Of a DNA stretch of 35,000 bases, positions 7,401-15,267 are shown in pieces. The stretch lies in assembly GCF_031181185.1 (NCBI RefSeq), contig NZ_JAPSKZ010000016.1, positions 1 through 35,000 of the forward strand. Reading direction: 5' to 3'. Made by a program: the position numbers and the translations under genes. Within the stretch, counting starts at the first letter, position 1, and every line of letters begins with the position of its first letter. The stretch comes from Phenylobacterium sp. Lineage in GTDB: Bacteria > Pseudomonadota > Alphaproteobacteria > Caulobacterales > Caulobacteraceae. The notes below the pieces were generated by a model. The model was not told the origin of the DNA, searched no databases, and saw only the letters and a list, made by a program, of their open reading frames with translations.

Positions 7401-9305
7401 GGCAACGGCATGCTGCTGAGCCGTCAGATCCGCCTGCTGGCCGCCTTCGACCACCGGCACATCTTCCTCGACCCGAACCCGGACCCGGCGGTGAGCTACG
7501 CCGAGCGCGAGCGCATGTTCGCCCTGCCCCGATCGTCCTGGGACGACTACGACAAGAAGAAGATCAGCAAGGGCGGCGGCGTGTTCGCCCGCAGCCTGAA
7601 GTCCATCCCGCTGACGCCGGAAGTCCGCGCCATGCTGGGCGTGGAGGCCGAGGCCCTGTCCCCGGCCGAGCTGATCAACGCCATCCTCAAGGCGCCCGCC
7701 GAACTGCTCTACCTGGGCGGCATCGGCACCTATGTGAAGGCCCGGCACGAGGCCAACGCCGAGGTGGGCGACAAGGCGAACGACGCCATCCGGGTCAACG
7801 GCTCGGAACTGCGCGTGAAGGTCGTGGGCGAGGGCGCGAACCTGGGCCTCACGCAAGCGGGCCGCATCGAGTTCGCCCAGAGCGGCGGCCGGGTGAACAC
7901 CGACGCCATCGACAACTCGGCCGGCGTCGACAGCTCGGACCACGAGGTGAACATCAAGATCACCACGGGGATGCTGGAACGCACCGGCGAGCTCACGCGC
8001 AAGCGGCGGGACACCCTGCTGAAGTCGATGATCGACGACGTGGCGGCCCACGTCCTGGCTCACAACTACGACCAGACGCTGGCGCTCAGCCTGCTGGAAA
8101 TGGATACGGTCGGCGAACTCCAGCCGCACGCCCGGTTCATGAGCGAACTGGAGAGCCGCGGCCGCCTCGACCGGACCGTCGAGGGCCTGCCCGACAACCT
8201 GGCCATCGCCGAGCGCCTCCAGGCCGGCCGCGGGCTGACGCGCCCGGAGCTGGCCGTGCTGCTGGCCTACGGCAAGCTGGAGCTGAAGCGCCAGATCGTG
8301 GCGACCGAGGCGCCCGACGACCCTTGGTTCGAAAGCAGCCTCGAGGCCTACTTCCCGAAGCCGCTGCGCAAGTGGACGGACCCGATCCGCCGCCATCGGC
8401 TGCGGCGGGACATCATCGCCACCGTCGTCGCCAACGACATGGTCAACCGCTGCGGGCCGAGCTTCCCCAGCCGGATGATGGCGGCGGCGGGCTGCGACGT
8501 GGTCGCCCTGCTGGCGGGCTACGAGGCCGCCAAGGTGGTGCTGGACTTCGAGGCGCGCTGGCAGGCGGTCCGCGCGCTGGACCTGCAGATCCCGGCGCAC
8601 GGCCAGCTGGCCGTGTTCCGCCGCCTGGTCGCCTCGCTGCGCGGAGCGACCTTCTGGCTGGCCCGCCGGGCAGCTCGCGAAGGCCTGGACGTGGCGGGCC
8701 TGACCGACCGCTATGCGCCGGGCTTCAAGAGCCTGGATCGGCTGACGCCCGAGATCCTGCCAATCGTCGAGCGCGTGGCTGTGGAGACGCGGGCGCGGCA
8801 GCTGGTCGAGGCCGGCGCGCCCGGGGACGTGGCCCGCACGGTGGCCGCGCTCGGGCCGCTCACCACCACCGCCGACCTGGTGGACCTGGCCGAGGCCTCG
8901 AGCTGGCCGCTGCCGAACGTCGCGCGCCTCTACTACGCCGCCGGCGAGGCCTTCGCCTTCGACCGCCTGCGGGCCGCGGCGGGCGAGTTCCGGGCCGGCG
9001 ACCTCTTCGAACGCACGGCCCTGCGCCGGCTGATCGAAGACCTGCTGGCCGAGCAGGCGCAGCTGACGCGGGCCATCATGGCCTTCGCGGGCAACGCGCA
9101 GGCCGGTTCCGACGCGGTTCACGCGAAGGACGCCGTCTCCTCCTGGGCGGGGCTGCGCCGTGAGCAGGTGCAGGCGGCGACGCGCACGGTCGACGAGATC
9201 GAGGCGGCGGGCGGGTCCTGGACCTTCGCCAAGCTCACCATCGCCAACGCCGCCCTGCGCGAGTTGGCGCAGGAGGCGGCGAGCGGACGCAAGCGGCGGG
9301 GCTGA
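4455..9305 (+). CDS. gdhB: NAD-specific glutamate dehydrogenase, large (180-kDa class)
   Basis: 1616 residues, the usual size for the giant NAD-dependent GDH class (L-GDH180) of proteobacteria; GAAGGAG at 4441-4447 supports the ATG at 4455. It interconverts L-glutamate and 2-oxoglutarate plus ammonia, mainly in glutamate catabolism. The N-terminal 650 residues hold the regulatory ACT-like region (QDDAPFLVDSVMGEI near 90). The catalytic and Rossmann part runs from about 800, with RGGLRWSDRRDDFRTE, VPVGSKGGF (Lys of the glutamate site), VVHDGDDPYLVVAADKGTA, CGDMSGDVFGNGML and GEGANLG near 1124. A helical C-terminal region closes the protein. It ends 11 bases before the convergent purH stop. The leader contains two hairpins, so control at RNA level is possible but unproven. 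The symbol is used by analogy with other genomes. Confidence 0.95.
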   Translation: MSRPAKPAALVRAVVAELDGDSAKGPAKAFATQAAADAAADELPELSTAELARNLADFWRFAERRRGRGPQMRIAPVEGVNAGGLDRLEIVQDDAPFLVDSVMGEIADQGLSVRAMFHPIVTVQRDRAGLRGETGTPRRESMIQVVLEPIGADREQMLLKGVEATLKDVRAAVDDFPAMLALMGKTLKELEASGRASEEELAFLTWLHAEHFVFLGARVYEYPRTKSGDYAPEEPLYQPTDGLGVLRDPGRTVLRRANEPAILMGQVKDRLVSDPPLTVAKSNVKSLVHRRGYMDYVGVKRYGADGRPTGEVRFVGLFTAEAYDQPASAVPLIREKVARVLERAGAAPGSHNEKRLKNIVENHPRDELFQSSEDELLSLALGILHLYDRPRVRVFERRDPFDRFASVLLYVPRDRYDSDIRKRAGEILAEAYGGRVSAFYPSFSETPLARVHYIIGFTPGQHPWPDLRQVEAQIAEAARTWEDRFEAAVRASGREPEEVMATVAAYREAFPAGYRDRFDPAEALHDVATIEGFEPGQPIRVRAYRTASDSALQFRFKLYRCGEPAHLADVLPILESMGLKAIAEAGFPIAREGKPPVWVHDFELEDPRGANLVFAEVKEAFEAAVVAVWTGQTENDGFNRLVLELSIPWRDAALVRALARYRQQSGLDPSQRVQEQALSNHPAVARLILDLFRIRFDPAIAASAAERKRQGDAVMGEIVEALQAVESLDDDRVLRRLALLVQAIQRTNFYQPGPDGQPKPYISFKVASGELADLPAPKPFREIFVWSTAVEGVHLRFGPVARGGLRWSDRRDDFRTEVLGLVKAQQVKNAVIVPVGSKGGFYPKQLPKGGAPDAVRAEAIRAYKTFLFGLLDVTDNLTPDGKVQHPANVVVHDGDDPYLVVAADKGTATFSDIANGVAESYGFWLGDAFASGGSAGYDHKVMGITARGAWEAVKRHFRELGKDIQSEPFTVVGCGDMSGDVFGNGMLLSRQIRLLAAFDHRHIFLDPNPDPAVSYAERERMFALPRSSWDDYDKKKISKGGGVFARSLKSIPLTPEVRAMLGVEAEALSPAELINAILKAPAELLYLGGIGTYVKARHEANAEVGDKANDAIRVNGSELRVKVVGEGANLGLTQAGRIEFAQSGGRVNTDAIDNSAGVDSSDHEVNIKITTGMLERTGELTRKRRDTLLKSMIDDVAAHVLAHNYDQTLALSLLEMDTVGELQPHARFMSELESRGRLDRTVEGLPDNLAIAERLQAGRGLTRPELAVLLAYGKLELKRQIVATEAPDDPWFESSLEAYFPKPLRKWTDPIRRHRLRRDIIATVVANDMVNRCGPSFPSRMMAAAGCDVVALLAGYEAAKVVLDFEARWQAVRALDLQIPAHGQLAVFRRLVASLRGATFWLARRAAREGLDVAGLTDRYAPGFKSLDRLTPEILPIVERVAVETRARQLVEAGAPGDVARTVAALGPLTTTADLVDLAEASSWPLPNVARLYYAAGEAFAFDRLRAAAGEFRAGDLFERTALRRLIEDLLAEQAQLTRAIMAFAGNAQAGSDAVHAKDAVSSWAGLRREQVQAATRTVDEIEAAGGSWTFAKLTIANAALRELAQEAASGRKRRG

Positions 9306-9316
9306 GGCCCCGCCGG

Positions 9317-10906
9317 CTAGTGTCGGAACACCCGGACGCCGGTGAAGACCATGGCGATGCCGCGCTCGTCGGCGGCGGCGATCACCTTGTCGTCGCCGAT
9401 GGAGCCGCCCGGCTGGATCACGGCGGTGCAGCCGGCGTCTGCGGCCTGGATCAGGCCGTCCGGGAACGGGAAAAACGCTTCCGACGCGCAGGCCGAGCCG
9501 GTCAGGTCCAGGCCGAAGTCGGCCGCCCGTAGCGCTGCGATCCGCGCCGAGTCCTTGCGGTTCATCTGGCCCGCGCCGACACCCAAGGTCTGGCCGTCCC
9601 TGGAGTAGACAATCGCGTTCGACTTCACGTGCTTGGCGATGGTGAAGGCGAACAGCATGTCGCGGATCTCGGCTTCGGTCGGCGCGCGCTTGGTGACCAC
9701 CTTCAGGTCGGCGGGCGTCAGGCGCGCGTCGTCGCGGGCCTGCACCAGGAAGCCGCCCGAGACGGACTTGAACGTCTCGCCGGGCGCGGTCGGATCGGGC
9801 AGGCCGTCGGTGACCAGCAGGCGGACGTTCTTCTTCTTGCGGAACAGCTCGACGGCGTCCTCGTCGGCCCCCGGCGCGATCACCACCTCGGTGAAGATCT
9901 CCAGAACCTTGGCGGCGGTGGCGGCGTCCAGACGGGTGTTCAGGGCGACGATGCCGCCGAACGCGCTGGTCGGGTCGCAGGCCAACGCCCGCTCGTACGC
10001 TTCCGAGAGGCTCTTGCCGGTCGCCACGCCGCACGGATTCGCGTGCTTGATGATGGCGCAGGCTGGGCCGGCGTCCGCGAACTCGGCGATCAGCTCGAAG
10101 GCGGCGTCGGTGTCGTTGATGTTGTTGTAGCTGAGCTCCTTGCCCTGCAGCTGCCGGGCGGTGGCGACGCCGACGCGCGGGTTCGGAAAGCGGTAGAAGG
10201 CGGCGGCCTGGTGCGGGTTCTCGCCGTAACGCATCGTCTGCACCAGCTCGCCGGCAAGCGCCTTGCGGGCCGGGGCGGCGTCGCCCAGCTCGGCGGCGAA
10301 CCAGGCCGAGATGGCCGCGTCGTAGGCCGCGGTGCGGGCGTAGGCGCGGGCGGCCAGCCGCTTGCGCAGCGCGAGGGAAGTGGTCCCGTCGGCGGCGACC
10401 TCGGCGATCACCTCCTCCATGTCGGCGGGCTGGGTGCAGACGGCGACATAGCCGTGGTTCTTGGCCGCCGAGCGGATCATCGCGGGACCGCCGATGTCGA
10501 TGTTCTCGACCGCGGTCTCATAGTTCGCGCCGGCTGCGACCGTCGCCTCGAACGGATAGAGGTTCACATAGACGAGGTCGATGGCCCCGATGCCGTGGGC
10601 CTCCATCGCCGCCTTGTGTTCGGCCGCGTCGCGGACGCCCAGCAGACCGCCGTGGACGATCGGATGCAGGGTCTTCACCCGGCCGTCCATCATCTCGGGG
10701 AAGCCGGTCAGCTCGGAGATGTCCTTCACCGCCAGGCCGGCGTCGGCGATCGCTTTCCGCGTCCCGCCCGTCGAAACGAGTTCCACGCCCTTGGCGGCGA
10801 GCGCTCTGGCGAAGTCGATGAGGCCCGTCTTGTCCGAGACGGAGATCAGGGCGCGGCGGACGGCGACGCGATCCGGGGCGGGCGGAAAGTCGGGGGCGGC
10901 GGGCAC
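9317..10906 (-). CDS. purH: Bifunctional AICAR transformylase / IMP cyclohydrolase
   Basis: 529 residues, full length. The start is GTG at 10906, with AGGAG six bases upstream. The enzyme performs the last two steps of IMP synthesis: formylation of AICAR by 10-formyl-THF, then ring closure. The N-terminal MGS-like cyclohydrolase domain begins [18 protein letters not shown] and contains LVSTGGT and the block [13 protein letters not shown]. The transformylase part has [30 protein letters not shown] (Lys-His of the active site) and FFPFPDG near the C terminus. Its leader is a ZTP riboswitch (10935-11007), which fits because ZTP reports 10-formyl-THF shortage. It follows rpe and a heparinase-like gene on the same strand and is convergent with gdhB. 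Confidence 0.97.
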   Translation of the reverse strand: MPAAPDFPPAPDRVAVRRALISVSDKTGLIDFARALAAKGVELVSTGGTRKAIADAGLAVKDISELTGFPEMMDGRVKTLHPIVHGGLLGVRDAAEHKAAMEAHGIGAIDLVYVNLYPFEATVAAGANYETAVENIDIGGPAMIRSAAKNHGYVAVCTQPADMEEVIAEVAADGTTSLALRKRLAARAYARTAAYDAAISAWFAAELGDAAPARKALAGELVQTMRYGENPHQAAAFYRFPNPRVGVATARQLQGKELSYNNINDTDAAFELIAEFADAGPACAIIKHANPCGVATGKSLSEAYERALACDPTSAFGGIVALNTRLDAATAAKVLEIFTEVVIAPGADEDAVELFRKKKNVRLLVTDGLPDPTAPGETFKSVSGGFLVQARDDARLTPADLKVVTKRAPTEAEIRDMLFAFTIAKHVKSNAIVYSRDGQTLGVGAGQMNRKDSARIAALRAADFGLDLTGSACASEAFFPFPDGLIQAADAGCTAVIQPGGSIGDDKVIAAADERGIAMVFTGVRVFRH

Positions 10907-10914
10907 GGCGGACT

Positions 10915-10941
10915 CCTGGCTTCGGTGGAAGAGGGCCCAGG
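10915..10941 (-). promoter_or_regulatory. Candidate SD-sequestering hairpin (riboswitch expression platform) of purH
   Basis: On the minus strand, CCTGG (10941-10937, inside the conserved riboswitch 3' element CGCCTGGGC) can pair with CCAGG (10919-10915), which overlaps the CCAGGAG Shine-Dalgarno. An inner stem CTTC/GAAG with loop CACC lies between them. Because CCTGG is part of the ligand-bound fold, the two structures exclude each other, which would give ligand-dependent ribosome access. This pairing was read by eye and is inferred. Confidence 0.5.
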
Positions 10942-11007
10942 CGAGCGGCGGATATGGTCCAGCGCGCTCCCCGGTGGTCGCCCACCTTCATCGCCAGTCA
11001 CGCGCGG
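10935..11007 (-). ncRNA. ZTP riboswitch (pfl motif) in purH leader
   Basis: The minus strand has the conserved blocks of the pfl/ZTP motif in order. P1 5' strand GCGCG is followed by TGACTGGCGA, then a hairpin AGGTGG-GCGA-CCACC leading directly into CCACCGGGGAGCGCGC, whose GCGCGC closes P1. After a short linker comes CCGCTCGCCTGGGC. The CTGGCG/CGCC pair forms the expected pseudoknot. ZTP/ZMP riboswitches are established sensors of 10-formyl-tetrahydrofolate deficiency and often precede purH, so gene and motif support each other. It fills most of the 112 bases between purH and the upstream heparinase-like gene, so purH may have its own promoter or be read through. Confidence 0.92.
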
Positions 11008-11018
11008 ATGGCTGCGGA

Positions 11019-12743
11019 TTAGGCCTGCTGTTTCGGCGGGTCAACCGGGGCTGCGGCCGTTGAGAGCTTCCACCGCACGCGGGCGCCGGAATCGGCGCGG
11101 GCCTGCCCGCGCAGGACGATCTGCTGGCTGCGACGAGCCTCGCCGTCCTGGCAGTAGACCGAGGGCTCCAGCGACACGTCCAGGGCGTCATTGCGCAGCC
11201 ACCAGCCGGCGTCGTCGCCCTCGGGCTTCAGCAGGACGCTCTTGCGGTCGCGGGCGATCAGCGCGCTGACGTCCGGGTGCAGGTGGAAGCGCACGGTGAA
11301 CGGGATGAACCGACGGTCCGAGCCCTTGGCGGCGTTGAGCGCCGTGAAGCGGTCTTCGCCACGCACCTCGTCGCCGGTCACGTCGAGGTAGAGCCGCCGC
11401 TCGTGGCGCAGGCCGAAGCGGCGCGCCCAGCCGTCATGCGCCATTTCCAGCCAGACCGCCCCCGGCGCCTCGCGCCGCTCGACCACCGTCGCTCCGCAAC
11501 CGTCGGCCAGCCGGGGCCCCAGCACGGCCGCCGGAAAGCCCTGCAGCGGTGCGCCGCAGGCCTGGTCGCCCAGTGAGGCGGTGGAGGCGGCGTCGACGGT
11601 CCGCAGGGCGCCGTGGCCCGACCCCTCCGGCGACCATCCCGAGCCGACGATCAGCCGCTTGCCGCCTGCCAGGGCTTCGAGCGCCAGCGGTTGGCCGCAG
11701 GCGGCGGCGCTCCAGGCGCCCTGCGCCGGCGGAGCCGCGTCGGCGAGGAGCTGCAGCGCCTGGCCCTCCAGCCGCTGGTAGCCGTTGCAGGCGGGCGGAA
11801 CAGGCCGGTCGGCCAGCACGTCCTGGGCGCGCGCCGCCGCGACGTAGCCAGGCGGCAAGGCCTCGCCGCCCTGGAACGCCGCCAGCCGCCCGTCGGCCAG
11901 GGTGAAGAAGCGCACCGCAACAGCCAGCCGGTCGATGCCGCGCGACACCGCCTCGGGCGCGGGCCGGCCCATCTGGGTCAGCGCCTCGTCGAGGGTGGCG
12001 AGGTCGAACAGCAGCTCCAGCGCCGCTTGCGGGCTGCGGCTGGCGTGGCCGCCCTCGGGCGCAAGCGTGTCGTCCAGCGCGCGGTCCAGCGCCGCGAGCG
12101 CCCGGGCCAGCAGCCGCTCGGCGGCCTTGCCCGACAGCGCCGCAGCGCCCACGGCCGCGGCGCAGGCGCGCTCGGCGGCGCGGGCCGGCCCGCCGCCCTG
12201 GTCGAGCAAGGTGCGCACCTGCCGCGCCAGGCTGGCGGCGATGCGCCCCGTCTCGGCGTCGGACGCCCCTGCGCAGATGGTTCGCGCCGCGCACGCCAGG
12301 TTGAACACGCGCCGCTCCAGCACCTCCGGACTCCACGCGAAGCTGTTCCAGGCGCCGAAGACCCGCAGCCAGTCGAGCGTCAGGCGCAGACCTTCCGTGA
12401 CGCCCTCGCCGCCTGCGGCGAGCAGGTCGCGCATCCAGCCGAAACGGTGCAGGGCCGTGGCGAAGCGGCGGTCGGGGCTGGGCCGGTCCCAGGGATCGCC
12501 GCGCGGACCGACGGCCAGGGTGGAGCCCGCCAGGACGAAGGCGCCGGCGAGGATGCGGCGCCCCGCCTCGGGATCGGCGGGCCGCAGGTCGCGCGGCTGC
12601 ACCCCCAGGCCCTCGACCCTGGGCGCGCCCACGGTCCAGCGATAGGGGCCGGAGCCCTGCCATTCGTCGACGAGCCGGCGCGCCGTCCAGACGCCGGCCG
12701 CCAGACCCCATGCGGCGCCGGGCAGTCGGAGCGTGGGCGCCAT
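11019..12743 (-). CDS. Heparinase II/III-like protein
   Basis: 574 residues from the ATG at 12743; a longer in-frame extension runs back into rpe. The first 300 residues are Ala/Leu-rich helices, consistent with the (alpha/alpha) toroid of polysaccharide lyases. The C-terminal half is beta-rich with family-type segments such as HDGWARRFGLRHERRLYLD, the acidic GDEVRGEDRF and FHLHPDVSALIARD, matching the heparinase II/III-like C-terminal domain (PF07940 type). The substrate is unknown; anionic glycans such as alginate or glycosaminoglycan-like capsules are usual. No clear signal peptide is seen, only a modest hydrophobic start (LPGAAWGLAAGVW), so a periplasmic site is uncertain. It begins 8 bases after the rpe stop. 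This order beside rsmB, rpe and purH is, as I recall it, conserved in Caulobacterales, though no functional link is known. Confidence 0.85.
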   Translation of the reverse strand: MAPTLRLPGAAWGLAAGVWTARRLVDEWQGSGPYRWTVGAPRVEGLGVQPRDLRPADPEAGRRILAGAFVLAGSTLAVGPRGDPWDRPSPDRRFATALHRFGWMRDLLAAGGEGVTEGLRLTLDWLRVFGAWNSFAWSPEVLERRVFNLACAARTICAGASDAETGRIAASLARQVRTLLDQGGGPARAAERACAAAVGAAALSGKAAERLLARALAALDRALDDTLAPEGGHASRSPQAALELLFDLATLDEALTQMGRPAPEAVSRGIDRLAVAVRFFTLADGRLAAFQGGEALPPGYVAAARAQDVLADRPVPPACNGYQRLEGQALQLLADAAPPAQGAWSAAACGQPLALEALAGGKRLIVGSGWSPEGSGHGALRTVDAASTASLGDQACGAPLQGFPAAVLGPRLADGCGATVVERREAPGAVWLEMAHDGWARRFGLRHERRLYLDVTGDEVRGEDRFTALNAAKGSDRRFIPFTVRFHLHPDVSALIARDRKSVLLKPEGDDAGWWLRNDALDVSLEPSVYCQDGEARRSQQIVLRGQARADSGARVRWKLSTAAAPVDPPKQQA

Positions 12744-12751
12744 GACGGGGA

Positions 12752-13411
12752 TCAGCCCCGGAGGGCTTCGATGTTGGCGGCGTAACGCTCGGGCCCGCCG
12801 CGGAACACGGCCGAGCCCGCCACGAGCGCGGTGGCGCCGGCGGCGATGCACTGGGGGGCGGTCTCGGGCGTCACGCCGCCGTCGACCTCAAGGAGGATGT
12901 CGAGCCCGGCCTGATCAATCATCCGGCGCAAGCGCTCGACCTTTCTGAGCTGTGACGAGATGAAGCTCTGGCCGCCGAAGCCGGGGTTCACCGACATCAC
13001 CAGCACCAGGTCGATGTCCTCGAGGATCCACTCGATCACCGAGGGATCGGTCGAGGGATTGAAGACCACGCCCGCCTTGGCGCCCAGCTCGCGAATGCGC
13101 TTCACCGTGCGGTGCAGGTGCGGCCCGGCTTCCGGGTGGACGCTGATGATGTCGGCGCCGGCGGCGCGGAACGCCTCCAGATACGGATCGACCGGGGCGA
13201 TCATCAGGTGGACGTCGAACGGCAGCTTGGAATGCGGCCGAAGCGCCTTCACCACGTCGGGGCCGATGGTGATGTTCGGCACGAAGTGGCCGTCCATCAC
13301 GTCCACATGCACCCAATCGGCGCCGGCGGCTTCGATGGCGCGCACCTCCTCGCCCAGCTTCGCGAAGTCGGAAGCGAGGATCGAGGGCGCGATGATGGTC
13401 CGTCCGGCCAT
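12752..13411 (-). CDS. rpe: Ribulose-phosphate 3-epimerase
   Basis: 219 residues, normal for the family, ATG at 13411. It interconverts D-ribulose 5-phosphate and D-xylulose 5-phosphate in the pentose phosphate pathway. The TIM-barrel metal and catalytic signatures are complete: [15 protein letters not shown] at the N terminus, [17 protein letters not shown] (His, Asp and Met motif), [40 protein letters not shown] and VAGSAVFRG for phosphate binding. It lies between rsmB (45 bases upstream) and the heparinase-like gene (8 bases downstream) in the same direction and is probably cotranscribed with both. Confidence 0.97.
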   Translation of the reverse strand: MAGRTIIAPSILASDFAKLGEEVRAIEAAGADWVHVDVMDGHFVPNITIGPDVVKALRPHSKLPFDVHLMIAPVDPYLEAFRAAGADIISVHPEAGPHLHRTVKRIRELGAKAGVVFNPSTDPSVIEWILEDIDLVLVMSVNPGFGGQSFISSQLRKVERLRRMIDQAGLDILLEVDGGVTPETAPQCIAAGATALVAGSAVFRGGPERYAANIEALRG

Positions 13412-13456
13412 GAGCCCCGCCTTAATCTGATGCGGCGCTCGAGGCCAGAGGGGGCC

Positions 13457-14743
13457 TCACCCGCTGCGGATCATGCGGGCGATGAAGAAGCCGTCGGTTC
13501 CGCCCGCGAGGTGGTGGGGCAGGATCCTGAGCGTGCCGTTCGGCAGCAGGCTGGCCTCGGGCGCGCCGCCTTCGCCGGGTTGGATGGGGTCCAGCGTGAA
13601 CTCGTGGGCGCGCTTCAGGAACGCCTCGACCTGCGCCTCGCCCTCCTCCGGCTCCAGCGAGCAGACGCAGTAGACGAGCCGGCCGTCAGGGCGGACTCGG
13701 CGGGCGGCGGCGTCCAGCAGGCGCGACTGCAGGGCGGCCAGCTTGGGGATGTCGGCCGGGCTCGCGACCCACAGCACGTCGGGATGGCGGCGGTAGGTGC
13801 CGGTGGCCGAACAGGGGGCGTCCAGCAGCACGGCGTCGAAGCGGCGGCGATCCGTCCACTCCGTGGCGTCGGCGGTCACCACCTCGGCGGAAAGGCCGGT
13901 GCGGGCCAGGTTCTCGGAGACGCGCTTCAGCCGTCCGGCCGACTTGTCGACGGCGGTCACGCGCGCGCCGGCGGCCGCCAGCTGCAGGGTCTTGCCGCCG
14001 GGCGCGGCGCAGAGGTCGAGCGCGGTCTCGCCCTCCTTGACGGCCAGCAGGCGCGCGGGCACGGCGGCCGAGGCGTCCTGCACCCACCAGCGGCCCTCGG
14101 CGAACCCCGGCCAGGCCTGGACCTCGCCCTTCAAGCCGACGCGCAAGGATCCGCCCGGCAGGTCCTGGGCCTCCAGAGGCGCCGCGAGGTCGTCGGCGGG
14201 CGACTTCAGGGTGATGTCCGTGGCCGGCTCCTCGGCGACCATGCCGGCCATGGCGCGGGCGGCCTCCGGCCCGAACGCGCTGCGCCAGCGCGCGGCGAGC
14301 CACTGCGGCGCCAGCAGGTCGGGATCGTCCAGCTCGGGCGGCTCGCGGGTCAGGCCGCGCAGGACGGCGTTGACCAGGCCCTTGAACGGCGGGCCGCCCT
14401 TCTGGCGCGCGGCGAGGTCGACGGTGGCCGAGACGGCCGCGTGGGCCGGCGTCTTCAGCACCAGCAGCTGGGCCGCGCCCAGCCGCAGCACCTGGACGAT
14501 GCGGTCCGGGGGCGGCTTCTTCAGCCGGGCCTGCAGGGCGGCGTCGATGGGGCCGAGCCGGCGCAGCGTCGCCATGGCCAGGGCCCGGGCGAAGGCGCGG
14601 TCGCGGGGCGCGAGCCGTCCCAGCGCCGGATGGGTGAGGCCTTCCTCCAGGCCCGCCCGCCGCGACAGGGCGGCGTCCAGCAGGTCGAGGGCGGCGGCGC
14701 GCGCGGGTTGGCCCGCGGCGGTTTCGGTATCGGTCGAGGTCAC
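13457..14743 (-). CDS. rsmB: RsmB/NOP-type 16S rRNA (cytosine-5) methyltransferase
   Basis: 428 residues from the GTG at 14743; upstream in-frame sequence has no family similarity and no ATG. The N-terminal NusB-like RNA-binding domain (ARAAALDLLDAAL, LAPRDRAFARAL) is followed by the SAM-dependent methyltransferase domain. It contains DLCAAPGGKTLQLA (SAM loop), VTAVDKSAGRL, the catalytic-motif cysteine in LLDAPCSATGTYRRHPD, and the second cysteine in VYCVCSLEPEEGE. Both cysteines needed for the m5C mechanism are present. The E. coli enzyme modifies C967 of 16S rRNA. It heads the rsmB-rpe-heparinase series and starts 41 bases after the stop of the small membrane protein gene. Confidence 0.93.
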   Translation of the reverse strand: MTSTDTETAAGQPARAAALDLLDAALSRRAGLEEGLTHPALGRLAPRDRAFARALAMATLRRLGPIDAALQARLKKPPPDRIVQVLRLGAAQLLVLKTPAHAAVSATVDLAARQKGGPPFKGLVNAVLRGLTREPPELDDPDLLAPQWLAARWRSAFGPEAARAMAGMVAEEPATDITLKSPADDLAAPLEAQDLPGGSLRVGLKGEVQAWPGFAEGRWWVQDASAAVPARLLAVKEGETALDLCAAPGGKTLQLAAAGARVTAVDKSAGRLKRVSENLARTGLSAEVVTADATEWTDRRRFDAVLLDAPCSATGTYRRHPDVLWVASPADIPKLAALQSRLLDAAARRVRPDGRLVYCVCSLEPEEGEAQVEAFLKRAHEFTLDPIQPGEGGAPEASLLPNGTLRILPHHLAGGTDGFFIARMIRSG

Positions 14744-14784
14744 GGACGCCGGCCTGCCTGCAACGGGCGGCCGGCGCAAGGGCT

Positions 14785-15168
14785 TTAGCTGGCGGCGCGG
14801 CGGCCGGCCATCAGGACGCAGACGCCGAACAGCGCCATGCTGGCGACCACCAGCAGCTCGCCGGCCATCAGCGCCGGGACGATCGGCGGCCGTCCGTGCA
14901 CGATCTTGTAGAGCTGGGACAGCAGCAGCAGGTTGCCGACGTTGGCGACGGCGAACACCGTCCAGCCGAGGCGCGCCGGCGCCTTCGCGCCCGCCACGCC
15001 GTAGAAGGCGCCCATCAGCGCAAGACCGGCCCATCCCAGCAGGTTGATGTGGGCGTGCAGCGGACGCATCGTGAAGTCCTGGGTCGCCCCCATGAACATG
15101 CCGAGGATCATTCCGACCAGCGCATAAAGGACGGCGGCGGCGAAGAACGCCGTAGAGAGTCGAGACAT
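14785..15168 (-). CDS. Small four-helix membrane protein resembling a heme-copper oxidase subunit I fragment
   Basis: 127 residues with four predicted membrane helices: TAFFAAAVLYALVGMILGMF, INLLGWAGLALMGAFYGVAG, TVFAVANVGNLLLLSQLY and ALMAGELLVVASMALFGVCV. The segment MRPLHAHINLLGW resembles the His-containing helix of CcoN/NorB-like oxidase subunit I, and such short proteins are often annotated as cytochrome oxidase-like. With one such segment and 127 residues it cannot be a catalytic subunit; heme or copper binding by the two histidines is conjecture. The start at 15168 is clear, with GGGGGAAG upstream. It lies 41 bases before rsmB and is divergent from the SDHAF4-like gene. Confidence 0.75.
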   Translation of the reverse strand: MSRLSTAFFAAAVLYALVGMILGMFMGATQDFTMRPLHAHINLLGWAGLALMGAFYGVAGAKAPARLGWTVFAVANVGNLLLLSQLYKIVHGRPPIVPALMAGELLVVASMALFGVCVLMAGRRAAS

Positions 15169-15244
15169 GTTTGCTTCCCCCGAAGCTTAAGCGGGCGCGG
15201 GATAAACCAGCGTTCCCCGAACAAGGCAAGCATGGATTCCGGAG

Positions 15245-15267
15245 GCGGACGAGCCTAAATCGTCCGC
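15245..15267 (+). promoter_or_regulatory. Hairpin between Shine-Dalgarno and ATG of the SDHAF4-like gene
   Basis: GCGGACGA (15245-15252) pairs perfectly with TCGTCCGC (15260-15267), loop GCCTAAA. The 3' arm ends exactly at the base before the ATG. GGAGG at 15241-15245 is the only good ribosome-binding site and is 22 bases from the ATG when unfolded. Folding would bring it next to the start. The palindrome could instead be a protein operator. Confidence 0.6.

Noticed and set aside
2991..10034. Minus-strand open frame of more than 2300 codons
   Set aside because: It runs antisense through the permease and the glutamate dehydrogenase, then out of frame through purH on the same strand. Its composition (Arg/Gly/Ala/His runs) is that of a GC-rich codon shadow, with no domain recognisable.
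13441..13458. Hairpin GAGGCC/GGCCTC at the rsmB end as a terminator
   Set aside because: The stem is short, overlaps the stop codon and lacks a T-run in either direction; rsmB-rpe look like one transcription unit.
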